A program made the position numbers and the translations under genes. Below the pieces are notes generated by a model. That model searched no databases and was not told the DNA's origin. It saw nothing but the letters and a program-made list of their open reading frames with translations. Positions 7,325-16,387 of a DNA stretch of 30,703 bases are shown here, piece by piece (position 1 is the first letter of the stretch; each line of letters begins with the position of its first letter). Origin of the DNA: CADEFF01 sp964569315 (lineage in GTDB: Bacteria; Pseudomonadota; Alphaproteobacteria; Dongiales; Dongiaceae); the NCBI GenBank assembly GCA_964569315.1, contig CAZMUZ010000036.1, positions 1-30,703 of the forward strand, in the 5' to 3' direction.

Positions 7325-10300
7325 TCAGCTTGCCGTTTGCCGGGCGAGAGACCGGGACAATACCAGATAGAGCTTTCCTACGTCGGCCGTGATGAAGGCC
7401 GCGTTAAGGATGTTCTCCGGGTCGATCTCCTGCGCCCGCCCGAGCAGCGTCTCGAACCGGTCCATGTAGCGGCTGACCAGCGCCCGGAAGCGATCGTCCT
7501 CCTGATAGCGCTGCTCGATCGCCGGGATCATGTAGCTGTCCCGCGTGCGGAAGAGATGCCGCGCGAAGATCGAGCGGTCGCCCTTGTGATAGTCGCGCCA
7601 GATATCCTCCGGCACGTCGCTGTCGAGCAGGCTTTGCATGTCGAGCGCGATGCCGTTCAGCTCCTCCATCATCACCGTCGCGGATTTGAGGAAGAGATCG
7701 CCGGCGAGGGATTCGTGGGTCTTGCGGAGCGCGACCGTCTGCTCCTCCGCGAGCGAGGAGGCCTTGACGAGCGCCGTGCTCTGCTGGGCGAAAAGCCCGG
7801 CGAGCCCGTCCACCTGTCCCGCCACGCGATCGACCGTGTCGCGCAGCAGGCGCGTCGGCTCGGCGAAGCCGGCCGCCACCTCGCCGCTCCGCCGGCTTGC
7901 ATAGTCCGCGGCCTCGACCAGCCGCTCGGCCCGTCCGTCGACCGCAGCGCCGATCTCGGCGAGCCGCTCGGCGACGCGGTCGGCCGCGCCGGCGAGTGCC
8001 GTCGCCTGCTGCGCCAGCTCCTCGCGCATGGCCGCGCTGTCGGTGCGCGTCCCCGCGGCGACCTCCGCGAAGCCCGCCGCCTGCTGCGCCAGCGTCTCCC
8101 GCGCCGTGGTCATGAGCTGGGTGATCTGCTGCGCGAGGCCGCCGAGCTCGGCGAGCTGATCCTTGACCGCACCGCGCACCGCGGCCGTCTGGAAGGCGGC
8201 CTTGCTCGCCACCTCGACGAGCCCTTCGGCCTCGGCGCGGAACTCGGCCGCGAGCGTCGAGGCCTGGCGCTCGGCCGCCTCCGCGGCGAGCGCGAATTCG
8301 CCCTTGAGGGCGGCCACGCGCCGCTCCAGCTCGACGACCCGCGTCTCGCCGGCGCTCGCCGTCTCGACCAGCTTGCGGTCGAGCCGTGCCAGCCCGTCCT
8401 GCATCTGCCGCTCGACGCTGGCGGCGCCGCTCGCCGAGGCCGCGATGCGCGCCGCCTGCTCCGCGAAGAGCTGCCCCGCCGCCTGGATCTGGGTCTCGCC
8501 GGCATGGGCCGCCGCGGCCAGCGCCGTCGTCTGGCGCGCGCCCTCCGCCAGCAAGGTCTCGATCCTGCGGACGAGCCCGCCGCTCTCGCCCGCGAGCGCC
8601 GTCAGCCGCTGCTCGACCGCCGCGACCGCGCCGCCGAGCCCGGTGGCCGTCTCGGTGCCGAGCCCCCGAAGCTTCGCCAGCTCCTCGCCGAGGCCGGACT
8701 TCAGCCGCTCGGCCTCGGCCGCGGTCTCGCGCCAGCCGGTATCGAGCCCCGCCGTGGCGGTCTGCAGCCGGTCGCCGAGCTGCTTCGCGCGATCGGCCAT
8801 GGTTTCGGCGAGCGTCTGGAAATGCCGATGCAGCGCCTCCCCGCGCTCCCGGGTGGCGGCGTCGAAGGCGCCCAGCGCCGCGTCGCCGCTGCCGGTCATG
8901 CGCTGCGTCAGGCGGTCGAACTCGGCCTTGAGCCGTTCGCTTGTCGCCTCGCTCTCGGCGATGAGCGTGCGGCTTGCGCCGAGGATCAGCTCGAGCTGCT
9001 GCTGCAATCCGGCCCCGAGGCCGGAGCTTACCGACTGCGCCTCGATGCCGACGCGCTGCACCGCCTCGGCGCGGCGTTGGAGCAGCGCCTCGATGCCGCG
9101 GCCGCGCTCCTCGGCGTCGTTCGCGATCGTCTCGCCGATCTCGAGCAGCCGCTGGCCGAGCGCCTCGCCGCGCGCGGCGGCGCCGCGTTCGATCTCCGCC
9201 AGCGCGCGGTCGCCTTCCTTCTCGAGGCGGCCGACGAAGCCTTCGAGCTCGCGCGCGAGCCCGGCGCCGATCGCCGTTCCGTCCGCCATCAACCGTCGCC
9301 CGGCGGACGTCATGCCCTCGATCTCGGTGCGCAGCGTCTGCGCGAGCCGTTCCGTCAGCGTCTGCGCCTCCGCGGCGCTCTGGGCGACGAGCGCCGCCTC
9401 GCGCTTCAGCGCCGCCTCGATCTTCACGCCCTGCTCCGTCGCGGTCGCCGCCGCCTCGCGGCCCGCCGCCGCGAGCTGGCGCGCGAGCTCCTCGGTGCGG
9501 AGCTTGAGCGCGGCGTCGAGCTCGCCGACCGTCGCCTCGCCCGATTTCCGGAGCGCCGCGAAGCTCGCCGTGAGCTCGCTACGCAGCCTTTCGCCGAGCG
9601 CTGCGCCATCGGCCAGGAACCGGCGCCCCGCATTGACGATCTCGGTCATCTGGCCCTCGAGCGCGCCGCCGAGGCCGGCGGTTTTCGCCTGCACCTCGGC
9701 GACGGTCCTGGCGAGCGCATCGCTCTGCCGGCGAAGCTGCTCCGCCACCCCATCCGCGCCGGCCGCCGCCTCCTTCGAGAGCTGCTGGAAATTGGCGAGA
9801 TTGTCGCGGAAGGGCCGCTCGAGCGCTTCGGCACTGCCGGCGGCAAGCGCCGTCAGCCGGTCGCCCGCCGCATTCGCCGCCGAGAGCGCCGCCTGGTTCG
9901 CCGCCTCGATGCGCTGTTCGCCTTCGGCGAGCGACCGCTCGAAGAGCCGGCGCTGATCCTCGGCCTCGCCGACCGAGCGGACCATCGCCTCGGTTTCGCG
10001 CCTGGCTTCCCCGATACGCGCCTGCATGGCATCGCCGAGTGCTGCGAGCGCGGCGGCCAGCGCCTCGGAGGCCGTGTCCAGACGCCGCCCCAGCCGCTCC
10101 GACGCCTCGTCCGTCGAGGCCGACATGGCCTCGACATGGCGGGCGAGATCCGCGAGCAGCCGGTCGCCGCGCTGGCCCGCCGCCTCGCTCGCGAGCGACA
10201 GCTCCTCCGTCAGCGTGCCGAGCCGCCGCTCGAACCGCGCCGCGGCGGTCTCCGCGAACTCGGCGAAGCGGCGCTCGCCGGCGCCAAGCTCCTCGATCAT

Positions 10301-11143
10301 GCCGCGGCCCTGAACCAGGGTCCGCTCGACGGCGGATTGCAGCGCTGCGGCCTGCGCCTTCAGCGCCTCGCCGGTGCCGTCGGCCGCCTCCTGGAGGCTC
10401 GTCTGGAGGCGCTGCGTCTCGCCGTCGAGGAAGGATTGCAGCCCTGCGCGATCGGCGGCGAAGCGCTCGATCAGCCCGTCGGTCGCGTCATGCAGGCGAT
10501 CGCGCTCCGCGGCGAGGCCTTCGACCCACCGCCCGCGCTCGGTGGCGAGCGCGCCGACCGTGGCCGCCATCGCCTCCTTCATGAGGTCGCCCTGGCGGTC
10601 GAGGGCGGTCTGCCAGCCGGCGCGCGACGCCTCGAGCCGGTCGGCGATGGCGCGGCCCGCCTCGATCTCGCCGCCGAGCGTGGTCTGCAGATGGAGCAGC
10701 GTCGTCCGCGCATCCTCGGTCGCGGCCCGAAGCTCGGCGCCGCGCGCGGCGAGGGTGTCGCCGAATCCGCCGAGCAGGCTCATGGCTTCGGCGCTCGCGG
10801 CGCGCACCGCTTCGGCGTCGCGTCTGAGCGTCACCGACGCCGCCTCGACCGCCGCGTTCGGCGCGCCCGGCGCCACGGTCAGGGCCGCGAGCTCGGTCCG
10901 CAGCAGCGCCGTATGGGCGGCGATATCGCGGCCCCGTGCGAGGAATCCCAGCAGCAGCCAGAGGAAGGCGAGCGGCGCGAAGACGCCCGCCAACACCGCG
11001 CCGATCTCGTGCGGCAGGGCGTACGCAAAACCGCTCCAGCCGAACTGGCTGTCGATCGCCCAGATCGAGAGCGCGAGCCAGGCGAGGCTGAACCCCATCC
11101 CCAGGAGGAGAAGCCAGCGGCGGCTGAGGAGAGGCTCGTTCAT
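7325..11143 (-). CDS. giant membrane-anchored coiled-coil protein with conserved C-terminal domain
   Basis: A 1272-residue protein of unknown function. Two membrane helices lie at the N-terminus (about 10-30 and 46-68). About 1050 residues of Ala/Glu/Arg-rich, heptad-like sequence follow, predicted as long coiled coil, with many loosely repeated segments such as LAQTLRTEIEGMTSAGRRL and ERLRSELTASFAALR. The last 118 residues differ in character: they are globular and less Ala-rich, with DVPEDIWRDYHKGDRSIFAR and later AAFITADVGKLYLVLSRSL. That tail looks like a specific conserved domain I cannot name. The topology suggests an inner-membrane anchor with a long rod in the cytoplasm or periplasm, as in scaffold, polarity or chemoreceptor-like proteins. 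It begins 13 nt after the methylmalonyl-CoA mutase stop, so the two are cotranscribed. Automatic annotation as a chemotaxis protein or apolipoprotein would rest only on coiled-coil similarity. Confidence 0.9.
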   Translation of the reverse strand: MNEPLLSRRWLLLLGMGFSLAWLALSIWAIDSQFGWSGFAYALPHEIGAVLAGVFAPLAFLWLLLGFLARGRDIAAHTALLRTELAALTVAPGAPNAAVEAASVTLRRDAEAVRAASAEAMSLLGGFGDTLAARGAELRAATEDARTTLLHLQTTLGGEIEAGRAIADRLEASRAGWQTALDRQGDLMKEAMAATVGALATERGRWVEGLAAERDRLHDATDGLIERFAADRAGLQSFLDGETQRLQTSLQEAADGTGEALKAQAAALQSAVERTLVQGRGMIEELGAGERRFAEFAETAAARFERRLGTLTEELSLASEAAGQRGDRLLADLARHVEAMSASTDEASERLGRRLDTASEALAAALAALGDAMQARIGEARRETEAMVRSVGEAEDQRRLFERSLAEGEQRIEAANQAALSAANAAGDRLTALAAGSAEALERPFRDNLANFQQLSKEAAAGADGVAEQLRRQSDALARTVAEVQAKTAGLGGALEGQMTEIVNAGRRFLADGAALGERLRSELTASFAALRKSGEATVGELDAALKLRTEELARQLAAAGREAAATATEQGVKIEAALKREAALVAQSAAEAQTLTERLAQTLRTEIEGMTSAGRRLMADGTAIGAGLARELEGFVGRLEKEGDRALAEIERGAAARGEALGQRLLEIGETIANDAEERGRGIEALLQRRAEAVQRVGIEAQSVSSGLGAGLQQQLELILGASRTLIAESEATSERLKAEFDRLTQRMTGSGDAALGAFDAATRERGEALHRHFQTLAETMADRAKQLGDRLQTATAGLDTGWRETAAEAERLKSGLGEELAKLRGLGTETATGLGGAVAAVEQRLTALAGESGGLVRRIETLLAEGARQTTALAAAAHAGETQIQAAGQLFAEQAARIAASASGAASVERQMQDGLARLDRKLVETASAGETRVVELERRVAALKGEFALAAEAAERQASTLAAEFRAEAEGLVEVASKAAFQTAAVRGAVKDQLAELGGLAQQITQLMTTARETLAQQAAGFAEVAAGTRTDSAAMREELAQQATALAGAADRVAERLAEIGAAVDGRAERLVEAADYASRRSGEVAAGFAEPTRLLRDTVDRVAGQVDGLAGLFAQQSTALVKASSLAEEQTVALRKTHESLAGDLFLKSATVMMEELNGIALDMQSLLDSDVPEDIWRDYHKGDRSIFARHLFRTRDSYMIPAIEQRYQEDDRFRALVSRYMDRFETLLGRAQEIDPENILNAAFITADVGKLYLVLSRSLARQTAS

Positions 11144-11156
11144 GGGAGGCTTCGCC

Positions 11157-13307
11157 TTAGGCCGCCTTGCGCCTCAGGCGGATCAGATCGAGCATCTCGT
11201 GCGCCGCCGCCGGGATGTTGGTGCCGGGGCCGTAGATCGCGGCGACGCCCGCCTGCTTCAGGAACTCGTAGTCGGCCGGCGGAATGACGCCGCCGCAGAC
11301 CACCAGGATGTCGCCCGCGCCCTCGGCCCGGAGCGCCTTCACCAGCGCCGGCACGAGGGTCTTGTGGCCGGCCGCCTGCGAGGAGACGCCGACGACATGG
11401 ACGTCGTTCTCGATCGCCTGGCGCGCGGCTTCCTCGGGCGTCTGGAAGAGCGGGCCGATATCGACGTCGAAGCCGATATCGGCGAAGGCGGTGGCAATCA
11501 CCTTGGCGCCGCGGTCATGGCCGTCCTGGCCGAGCTTGACCACGAGGAGGCGCGGCCGGCGGCCGGCGGCCTTGGCGAAGCTGCCGACCTCGTCCTGGAT
11601 GCGCCGGAAGCTCTCGTCGCCCGCATAGGCGCCGCCATAGACGCCGCTGATGGAGCGGATCGTCGCGCGATGCCGGGTGAAGACCCGTTCCAGCGCGTCG
11701 GAAATCTCGCCGACCGTGGCGCGCGCCCGGCTCGCCTCGACGGCGAGTGCCAGCAGGTTGCCCTCGCCGCCCTTCGCCGCCTCGGAAAGTGCGGCCAGCG
11801 CCGCCCGGCAGCGCGCCTCGTCGCGCGTGGCGCGGACCTGCTTCAGCCGCGCGATCTGCTGCTCGCGCACCTTGCTGTTGTCGATATCGAGCAGCTCGAC
11901 GGCGGCGCTCTCGGCGCTGCGATACTTGTTCACGCCGACGATCACGACCTCGCCGCGATCGATCGCGGCCTGGCGGCGCGCCGCGGCCTCCTCGATCCGC
12001 AGCTTCGGCATGCCGGCTTCGACGGCCTTGGTCATGCCGCCCATCGCCTCGACCTCGCCGATGAGCTTCTTCGCCTCGGCCGCGAGGCTCGCGGTCAGCG
12101 CCTCGACGTAGTAGCTGCCGGCGAGCGGATCGACCACGCGGGTGATGCCGGTCTCTTCCTGCAGCACGAGCTGGGTGTTGCGCGCGATGCCGGCCGAGAA
12201 GGGCGTCGGCAGCGCCAGCGCCTCGTCGAGCGCGTTGGTATGGAGCGACTGCGTGCCGCCCAGCACCGCGGCGAGCGCCTCGATCGTGGTGCGGATCACG
12301 TTGTTGTAGGGATCCTGCTCGGTCAGGCTCACGCCCGAGGTCTGGCAGTGGGTGCGGAGCGCGAGGCTCGCCGCCTTCTTCGGCCCGAAGGGCTGGAGGA
12401 GCTGCGCCCAGAGCAGGCGCGCGGCGCGGAGCTTCGCCACCTCCATGAAGAAATTCATGCCGATCGCGAAGAAGAAGGAGAGCCGCGGCGCGAAGGCGTC
12501 GATGGCGAGGCCCTGCGAGAGCGCCGCCCGCACATATTCGATGCCGTCCGCGAGCGTGAAGGCGAGCTCCTGCACCGCCGTCGCGCCCGCCTCGTGCATG
12601 TGATAGCCGGAGATCGAGATCGAGTTGAACTTCGGCATGCGCTTCGCCGTGTAGGCGATGATGTCCGCCACGATCCGCATCGAAGGCGCCGGCGGATAGA
12701 TGTAGGTGTTGCGGACCATGAACTCCTTGAGGATGTCGTTCTGGATCGTGCCCGCGAGCTTGTCCTGCGGCACGCCCTGCTCCTCGGCGGCGACGATGTA
12801 GCCGGCCAGCACCGGCAGCACGGCGCCGTTCATGGTCATCGACACGCTCATCTTGTCGAGCGGGATGCCGTCGAACAGGATCTTCATGTCCTCGACGGAA
12901 TCGATCGCGACGCCGGCCTTGCCGACATCGCCCACCACCCGCGGATGGTCGCTGTCATAGCCGCGATGGGTCGCGAGATCGAAGGCGACCGAGAGGCCCA
13001 TCTGGCCCGCCGCGAGGTTCTGCCGGTAGAAGCGGTTCGAATCCTCGGCGGTGGAGAAGCCGGAATATTGCCGCACCGTCCAGGGCCGGTTGGCATACAT
13101 CGTGGCCCGCGGCCCGCGCAGATAGGGCGGAAATCCCGGCATGGTCTCGACCGCCTCGAGCCCCTCGAGGTCGGCGGCGGTATAGAGCGGCTTCACCCGG
13201 ATGCCTTCCGGCGTCGCCCAGACGAGGGCGTCGGCCGGCCGGCCGCCCAGCTCCTCCGCCGCGAGCTTCGACCAATCCGCCAGGGTTTTCTTCGGGAAAT
13301 CCGACAA
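11157..13307 (-). CDS. scpA: methylmalonyl-CoA mutase, large (catalytic, B12-binding) subunit
   Basis: This 716-residue enzyme interconverts methylmalonyl-CoA and succinyl-CoA using adenosylcobalamin, in propionate and branched-chain catabolism or the ethylmalonyl-CoA pathway. The N-terminal TIM barrel carries the substrate and active-site segments RQYSGFSTAEDSNRFYRQNL, YPPAPSMR and SISGYHMHEAGATA. The C-terminal cobalamin domain has the DxHxxG base-off motif (D595, H597, G600) in GQDGHDRGAKV, then VVGVSSQAAGHKTL and VVCGGVIPP. Length and motifs match full-length single-chain-type catalytic subunits. No small subunit (mutA) is adjacent. The start is a TTG codon; GGCGGAGG lies 5 nt upstream and supports it, and no in-frame ATG precedes the domain. 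It heads a minus-strand operon that ends with its chaperone meaB, four genes downstream. Confidence 0.97.
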   Translation of the reverse strand: MSDFPKKTLADWSKLAAEELGGRPADALVWATPEGIRVKPLYTAADLEGLEAVETMPGFPPYLRGPRATMYANRPWTVRQYSGFSTAEDSNRFYRQNLAAGQMGLSVAFDLATHRGYDSDHPRVVGDVGKAGVAIDSVEDMKILFDGIPLDKMSVSMTMNGAVLPVLAGYIVAAEEQGVPQDKLAGTIQNDILKEFMVRNTYIYPPAPSMRIVADIIAYTAKRMPKFNSISISGYHMHEAGATAVQELAFTLADGIEYVRAALSQGLAIDAFAPRLSFFFAIGMNFFMEVAKLRAARLLWAQLLQPFGPKKAASLALRTHCQTSGVSLTEQDPYNNVIRTTIEALAAVLGGTQSLHTNALDEALALPTPFSAGIARNTQLVLQEETGITRVVDPLAGSYYVEALTASLAAEAKKLIGEVEAMGGMTKAVEAGMPKLRIEEAAARRQAAIDRGEVVIVGVNKYRSAESAAVELLDIDNSKVREQQIARLKQVRATRDEARCRAALAALSEAAKGGEGNLLALAVEASRARATVGEISDALERVFTRHRATIRSISGVYGGAYAGDESFRRIQDEVGSFAKAAGRRPRLLVVKLGQDGHDRGAKVIATAFADIGFDVDIGPLFQTPEEAARQAIENDVHVVGVSSQAAGHKTLVPALVKALRAEGAGDILVVCGGVIPPADYEFLKQAGVAAIYGPGTNIPAAAHEMLDLIRLRRKAA

Positions 13308-13338
13308 TCCAGCCTCCGCCTGCCAATCGCGGGACCAC

Positions 13339-13368
13339 TATATAACGGACCCGGCTTTGCCGCGTCCA
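13339..13368 (-). promoter_or_regulatory. possible promoter of the mutase operon
   Basis: Minus strand TGGACG (13368-13363), an 18-base spacer and TATATA (13344-13339) lie 32-61 nt upstream of the TTG start. It is the only AT-rich spot in the 165-nt divergent gap to the class V aminotransferase gene. The match is weak to moderate. Confidence 0.35.
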
Positions 13369-13472
13369 TCGACCGGCGGAGCGGCCACCCGGCCATTGCC
13401 GCGCTGCCGGCGCTTCCCGCATAGTGGCCCCGCCCCGCGCCCTTTCCCGCCCCGCGCATCCCGCCAGGACCC

Positions 13473-14642
13473 ATGTCCCGCCCCGCCGCCGCCGATCGAC
13501 CGAACCGCTACGGCCACGCGCTGAAGCAGCTCTGGGCGCTCGATCCGGCCATCACCTATCTCAATCACGGCGGCTATGGCGCGACGCCGCGGAGCGTGCT
13601 GGCGGCGCAGGACCGCTGGCGGGCGCGGCTCGAGGCCGAGCCGACGCGCTTCATGCAGCGCGACTATCTGCCGGCGGTGACCTCGGCGTCGGCGGCGCTC
13701 GCGCAGTTTCTGGGGGCGGACAAGGAGGATCTCGTCTTCGTCGAGAACGCGACCGGCGGCGTCAATGCGGTGCTGCGCTCGCTCGATTTCGCCGCCGGCG
13801 ACGAGCTGCTGACCACCACCCATGTCTATCCCGCCGTGCGCAATGCGATGCGGCTGGTGGCGGCGCGGGCGGGGGCCCGCATCGTCGAGGCGCCGGTGCC
13901 CTATCCGCTGACCGACCCGGAGGCGGCGACGCGCGTCTTCGCCGAGCATGTCACGAGCCGGACGCGGCTCGTCGTGATCGATCTCGTGACCTCGCCGACC
14001 GCCCTGCTGCTTCCGGTCGCCGCGATGGCGAAGGCGGCCCGGGCGAAGGGCGCCAAGGTGCTGGTGGATGCCGCCCATGCGCCGGGCATGGTCGAGCTCG
14101 ACCTGGCGGCGCTCGAGGCCGACTGGGTCACCGGCAACGCGCATAAATGGCTCTTCGCCCCGAAAGGCACGGCATTCCTCTGGGCGGCGCGCGGGGCGCA
14201 ACAGGGCCTGCATCCGACCGTCGTCTCGCACGGCTTCGAGCAGGGATTCCATGCCGAGTTCGACTGGGTCGGCACGCGCGATCCGAGCGGCTGGCTCTCG
14301 ATCGGCGCCGCGCTCGATTTCTATCGCGAGCAGGGCGATGGCGCGATCCGCGCGCATAACCGCGCGCTCGCGAACCGCGCCGCGTCGTTGCTGGCCGATG
14401 CGCTGAAAAGCGAGCAGGGGCAGTCGCCCGAATGCCGCGGCGCGCTCGCGACCGTGCGGCTGCCGGGCACCGAGGGCCGGGATCGCACGGCGGGGCTTGC
14501 GCTCAACGACCGGCTCTGGCGCGAGCATGGCATCGAGGTGCCGATCATCCCCTTCGCGAATGCACTCTGGGTCCGCGTCTCGGCGCAGATCTATAACGAG
14601 CTTTCCGACTACGAGAAGCTGGCGACAGCACTCGCGCGATAG
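13473..14642 (+). CDS. class V PLP-dependent aminotransferase, isopenicillin N epimerase-like
   Basis: This 389-residue enzyme has the fold-type I, class V aminotransferase/cysteine-desulfurase pattern. The PLP-binding aspartate and following histidine are D199 and H202 in VLVDAAHAPGM, and the Schiff-base lysine is K225 in GNAHKWLFAPKG. The N-terminus YLNHGGYGATPRSVL and the ENATGGVNAVL segment are typical of the CefD / isopenicillin-N-epimerase-like branch. Members of that branch in bacteria without beta-lactam genes have undefined amino-acid substrates, and no beta-lactam biosynthesis genes are present here. AGGA lies just before the ATG. It is transcribed divergently from the mutase operon and its stop codon is one base from a hairpin repeat. 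No signal peptide was seen. Confidence 0.9.
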   Translation: MSRPAAADRPNRYGHALKQLWALDPAITYLNHGGYGATPRSVLAAQDRWRARLEAEPTRFMQRDYLPAVTSASAALAQFLGADKEDLVFVENATGGVNAVLRSLDFAAGDELLTTTHVYPAVRNAMRLVAARAGARIVEAPVPYPLTDPEAATRVFAEHVTSRTRLVVIDLVTSPTALLLPVAAMAKAARAKGAKVLVDAAHAPGMVELDLAALEADWVTGNAHKWLFAPKGTAFLWAARGAQQGLHPTVVSHGFEQGFHAEFDWVGTRDPSGWLSIGAALDFYREQGDGAIRAHNRALANRAASLLADALKSEQGQSPECRGALATVRLPGTEGRDRTAGLALNDRLWREHGIEVPIIPFANALWVRVSAQIYNELSDYEKLATALAR

Positions 14643-14643
14643 A

Positions 14644-14749
14644 GCATTTTCCCGCGAAATGGGCACCGTTTCGCGTCAGAAAATGCGACCGAAACAACGA
14701 ATCCGGAGCATTTTCGCGCGAAATGACACCGTTTCGCGTCAGAAAATGC
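14644..14749. repeat. two tandem alphaproteobacterial hairpin repeats
   Basis: Two copies, 64 bp apart, occupy the convergent gap between the aminotransferase and the response regulator. Each folds as gcattttc ... gaaaatgc (8 bp) around a second stem cgcgaaa/tttcgcg: copy 1 at 14644-14686, copy 2 at 14708-14749. A related tail, 'aatccg', follows each. The motif resembles a dispersed palindromic element common between genes in Rhizobiales and Rhodospirillales. It begins one base after the aminotransferase stop and may end transcripts in both directions, although no clear poly-U tract follows. Confidence 0.8.
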
Positions 14750-14829
14750 GCCCAGACTCATGAATCCGGCACGCGTTCCGGTTCGACCTCGGGGAAGCGC
14801 GCGATAGGCGGGCGGGCCTCGCCGGGGGG

Positions 14830-15318
14830 TCAGCCGCGTGCGGCCTGCGCCGGCGGCTCCGCCGCTTCGGCCGGCTTCTGCTGGCGCTGGTTCAGCGGCC
14901 GCGGATCGTCGAGCACGGCGCAGATGCGCTGATAGACCATCTGCGGCGAGATCGGCTTCGCGAGGAACCCGTTCACCCCGGCCGCGATCGCCGCCTTGAT
15001 GCGATATTCCTCGGTATGGGCGGTGACCATCACGATCGGCACGGCGTGGAACGCGGAATCGGTCGCGGCCCGCACCATCTTCACGAACTCGCAGCCATCC
15101 ACCGGCTCCATCACCCAATCCACGAAGATGACGTCCGGCGCCAGGAACTTGAGCTCCTTGAAGGCGTCGGCGGCGTTGCTCTTCTCCTGGATGTATCTGA
15201 TGCGCATGCTCGCGAGGATGCGATGCATGAGATGGAGCATGTGGCGGTTGTCGTCGATCAGCAGCACCTTGAGCTGCCGCAGATCGCGCATGCCTTGTGC
15301 GTCAGCCGAGGTCTTCAT
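14830..15318 (-). CDS. single-domain CheY-like response regulator
   Basis: A receiver-domain protein of about 162 residues. The acidic pair D22-D23 (LLIDDN), phosphoacceptor D67 (VIFVDWVM), T99 (IVMVTAHT) and K121 (LAKPIS) are all present, so it should be phosphorylatable. There is no output domain. The tail (about 140-162) is Gln/Pro/Ala-rich and probably disordered. No histidine kinase is adjacent, so it is an orphan that probably signals by protein contact. The start is uncertain. ATG 15318 is used here. A GTG at 15381 would add 21 residues and an ATG at 15291 would remove 9; none has a strong SD. Confidence 0.9.
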   Translation of the reverse strand: MKTSADAQGMRDLRQLKVLLIDDNRHMLHLMHRILASMRIRYIQEKSNAADAFKELKFLAPDVIFVDWVMEPVDGCEFVKMVRAATDSAFHAVPIVMVTAHTEEYRIKAAIAAGVNGFLAKPISPQMVYQRICAVLDDPRPLNQRQQKPAEAAEPPAQAARG

Positions 15319-15377
15319 GACGTGCTGCGGCCAGTCCCCTTGATGCCCGGAATTTGGGCCAATTGGTACCCTAACCG

Positions 15378-15387
15378 TCACCGGTGA
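15378..15387. promoter_or_regulatory. palindrome upstream of the response regulator
   Basis: tcaccggtga is a perfect 10-bp palindrome, 60-70 nt upstream of the chosen ATG, flanked by AT-richer sequence. It could be an operator for the response-regulator gene. No known regulator box was recognised. Confidence 0.3.
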
Positions 15388-15461
15388 ACGTTGCGTAAAG
15401 ACCGCCGCCCGCGCGGACGTCCTAAAACCCTTATGGATCAGCGATCTGAGGCCGTCATCGC

Positions 15462-16349
15462 CTACCAGACGAAGCGGGTCGCGAGCGCCGTCGGGCGGTG
15501 CGGCCAGCGCTCGAACAGCGCCGCCACCTGCGGATTTCCGGTCTCCGGCCCGCCCAGCTCCTCGGCATGGATGCCGTCCAGGATGAAAAGCGAATCGATG
15601 CCGGCGGCGCCCGCGCCGGCGATGTCGGTGCGCAGCGAATCGCCGATCGCGAGGAGGCGCGCGGCGGGGATCGGCGCGAGCCGTTCGAGGCAGCGCGCAT
15701 AGACGCCCGGATAGGGCTTGCCGTGATAGCGCACCCGGCCGCCGCGCCGCTCATAGGCCTCGGCGATCGAGCCGGCGCAGATCTCCCGGACCCCGCCGCG
15801 AATGACAACGAGGTCGGGATTGGCGCAGATCATCGGGAGGTCGCGGGCGCGGGCGCGATCGAGGAGCGGCTCGAAGGCCTGGAGCCGGTCGTCCGGCCCG
15901 GCGACGCCGGTATTGAGGATGAAGGAGGCCGCGTCGATATCCTCGACCGGCTCGATCGCCAGCCCCTCCAGCATGCCGAGATCGCGCCGCGCCATGATCG
16001 GGTAGAAGCGGCGGCCGAGGGTCGCATAGAAGGGATCGCGCCATGCCTCGAGGTCGCGCCAGGTTTCCTCGCCCGACGAGACCAGATCCTCATAGAGCGT
16101 CGCGTCGACGCCGAGCGCCGCGGTCCGTTCCCTGACCTCGGCGGCGCGGCGCGGCGCGTTCGACAGGATCACGACGCGCTTGCCGGCGCGGCGGAGCGCG
16201 GCGAGGCAGTCGATCGCGCCCGCATAGGGCGTCACCCCGTCATGGATCACGCCCCAGAGATCCACGAGATAGCCGTCATAGCCCGCCGCGATCTCGCGGA
16301 GCCCGGCGATGGGACGGGGCGCGGATGCCGTCGATGCCAATCGCGTCAT
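15462..16349 (-). CDS. HAD superfamily class IIA hydrolase (TIGR01459-type)
   Basis: A 295-residue phosphatase-like protein of the NagD-related class IIA HAD group. HAD motif I reads GYLVDLWGVIHDG (nucleophile D30), with Trp where most HADs have the second Asp (DxDG). To my recollection this is usual in the TIGR01459 subfamily. Motif II is VILSNAPRR (60-68), and the late acidic motif is LLAIGDSLRTDIAGA. HGKPYPGVY supplies the motif III lysine. Substrate is unknown, probably a small phosphorylated metabolite. I chose ATG 16349 because the domain begins 23 residues later; upstream in-frame sequence is Arg/Ala-rich and shadows the neighbouring gene. It begins 38 nt after the stop of the glycosyltransferase gene, suggesting cotranscription. 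Confidence 0.9.
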   Translation of the reverse strand: MTRLASTASAPRPIAGLREIAAGYDGYLVDLWGVIHDGVTPYAGAIDCLAALRRAGKRVVILSNAPRRAAEVRERTAALGVDATLYEDLVSSGEETWRDLEAWRDPFYATLGRRFYPIMARRDLGMLEGLAIEPVEDIDAASFILNTGVAGPDDRLQAFEPLLDRARARDLPMICANPDLVVIRGGVREICAGSIAEAYERRGGRVRYHGKPYPGVYARCLERLAPIPAARLLAIGDSLRTDIAGAGAAGIDSLFILDGIHAEELGGPETGNPQVAALFERWPHRPTALATRFVW

Positions 16350-16387
16350 TGCCGTTGGCCCGTCATCGCCAGCGGCCCGTCGCGCAT

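Noticed and set aside
7337..11287. A 1316-codon open frame on the plus strand opposite the coiled-coil gene
   Set aside because: High GC leaves antisense frames free of stops. The product is Arg/Leu-rich low-complexity sequence, while the minus strand has membrane helices, heptads and a globular tail.
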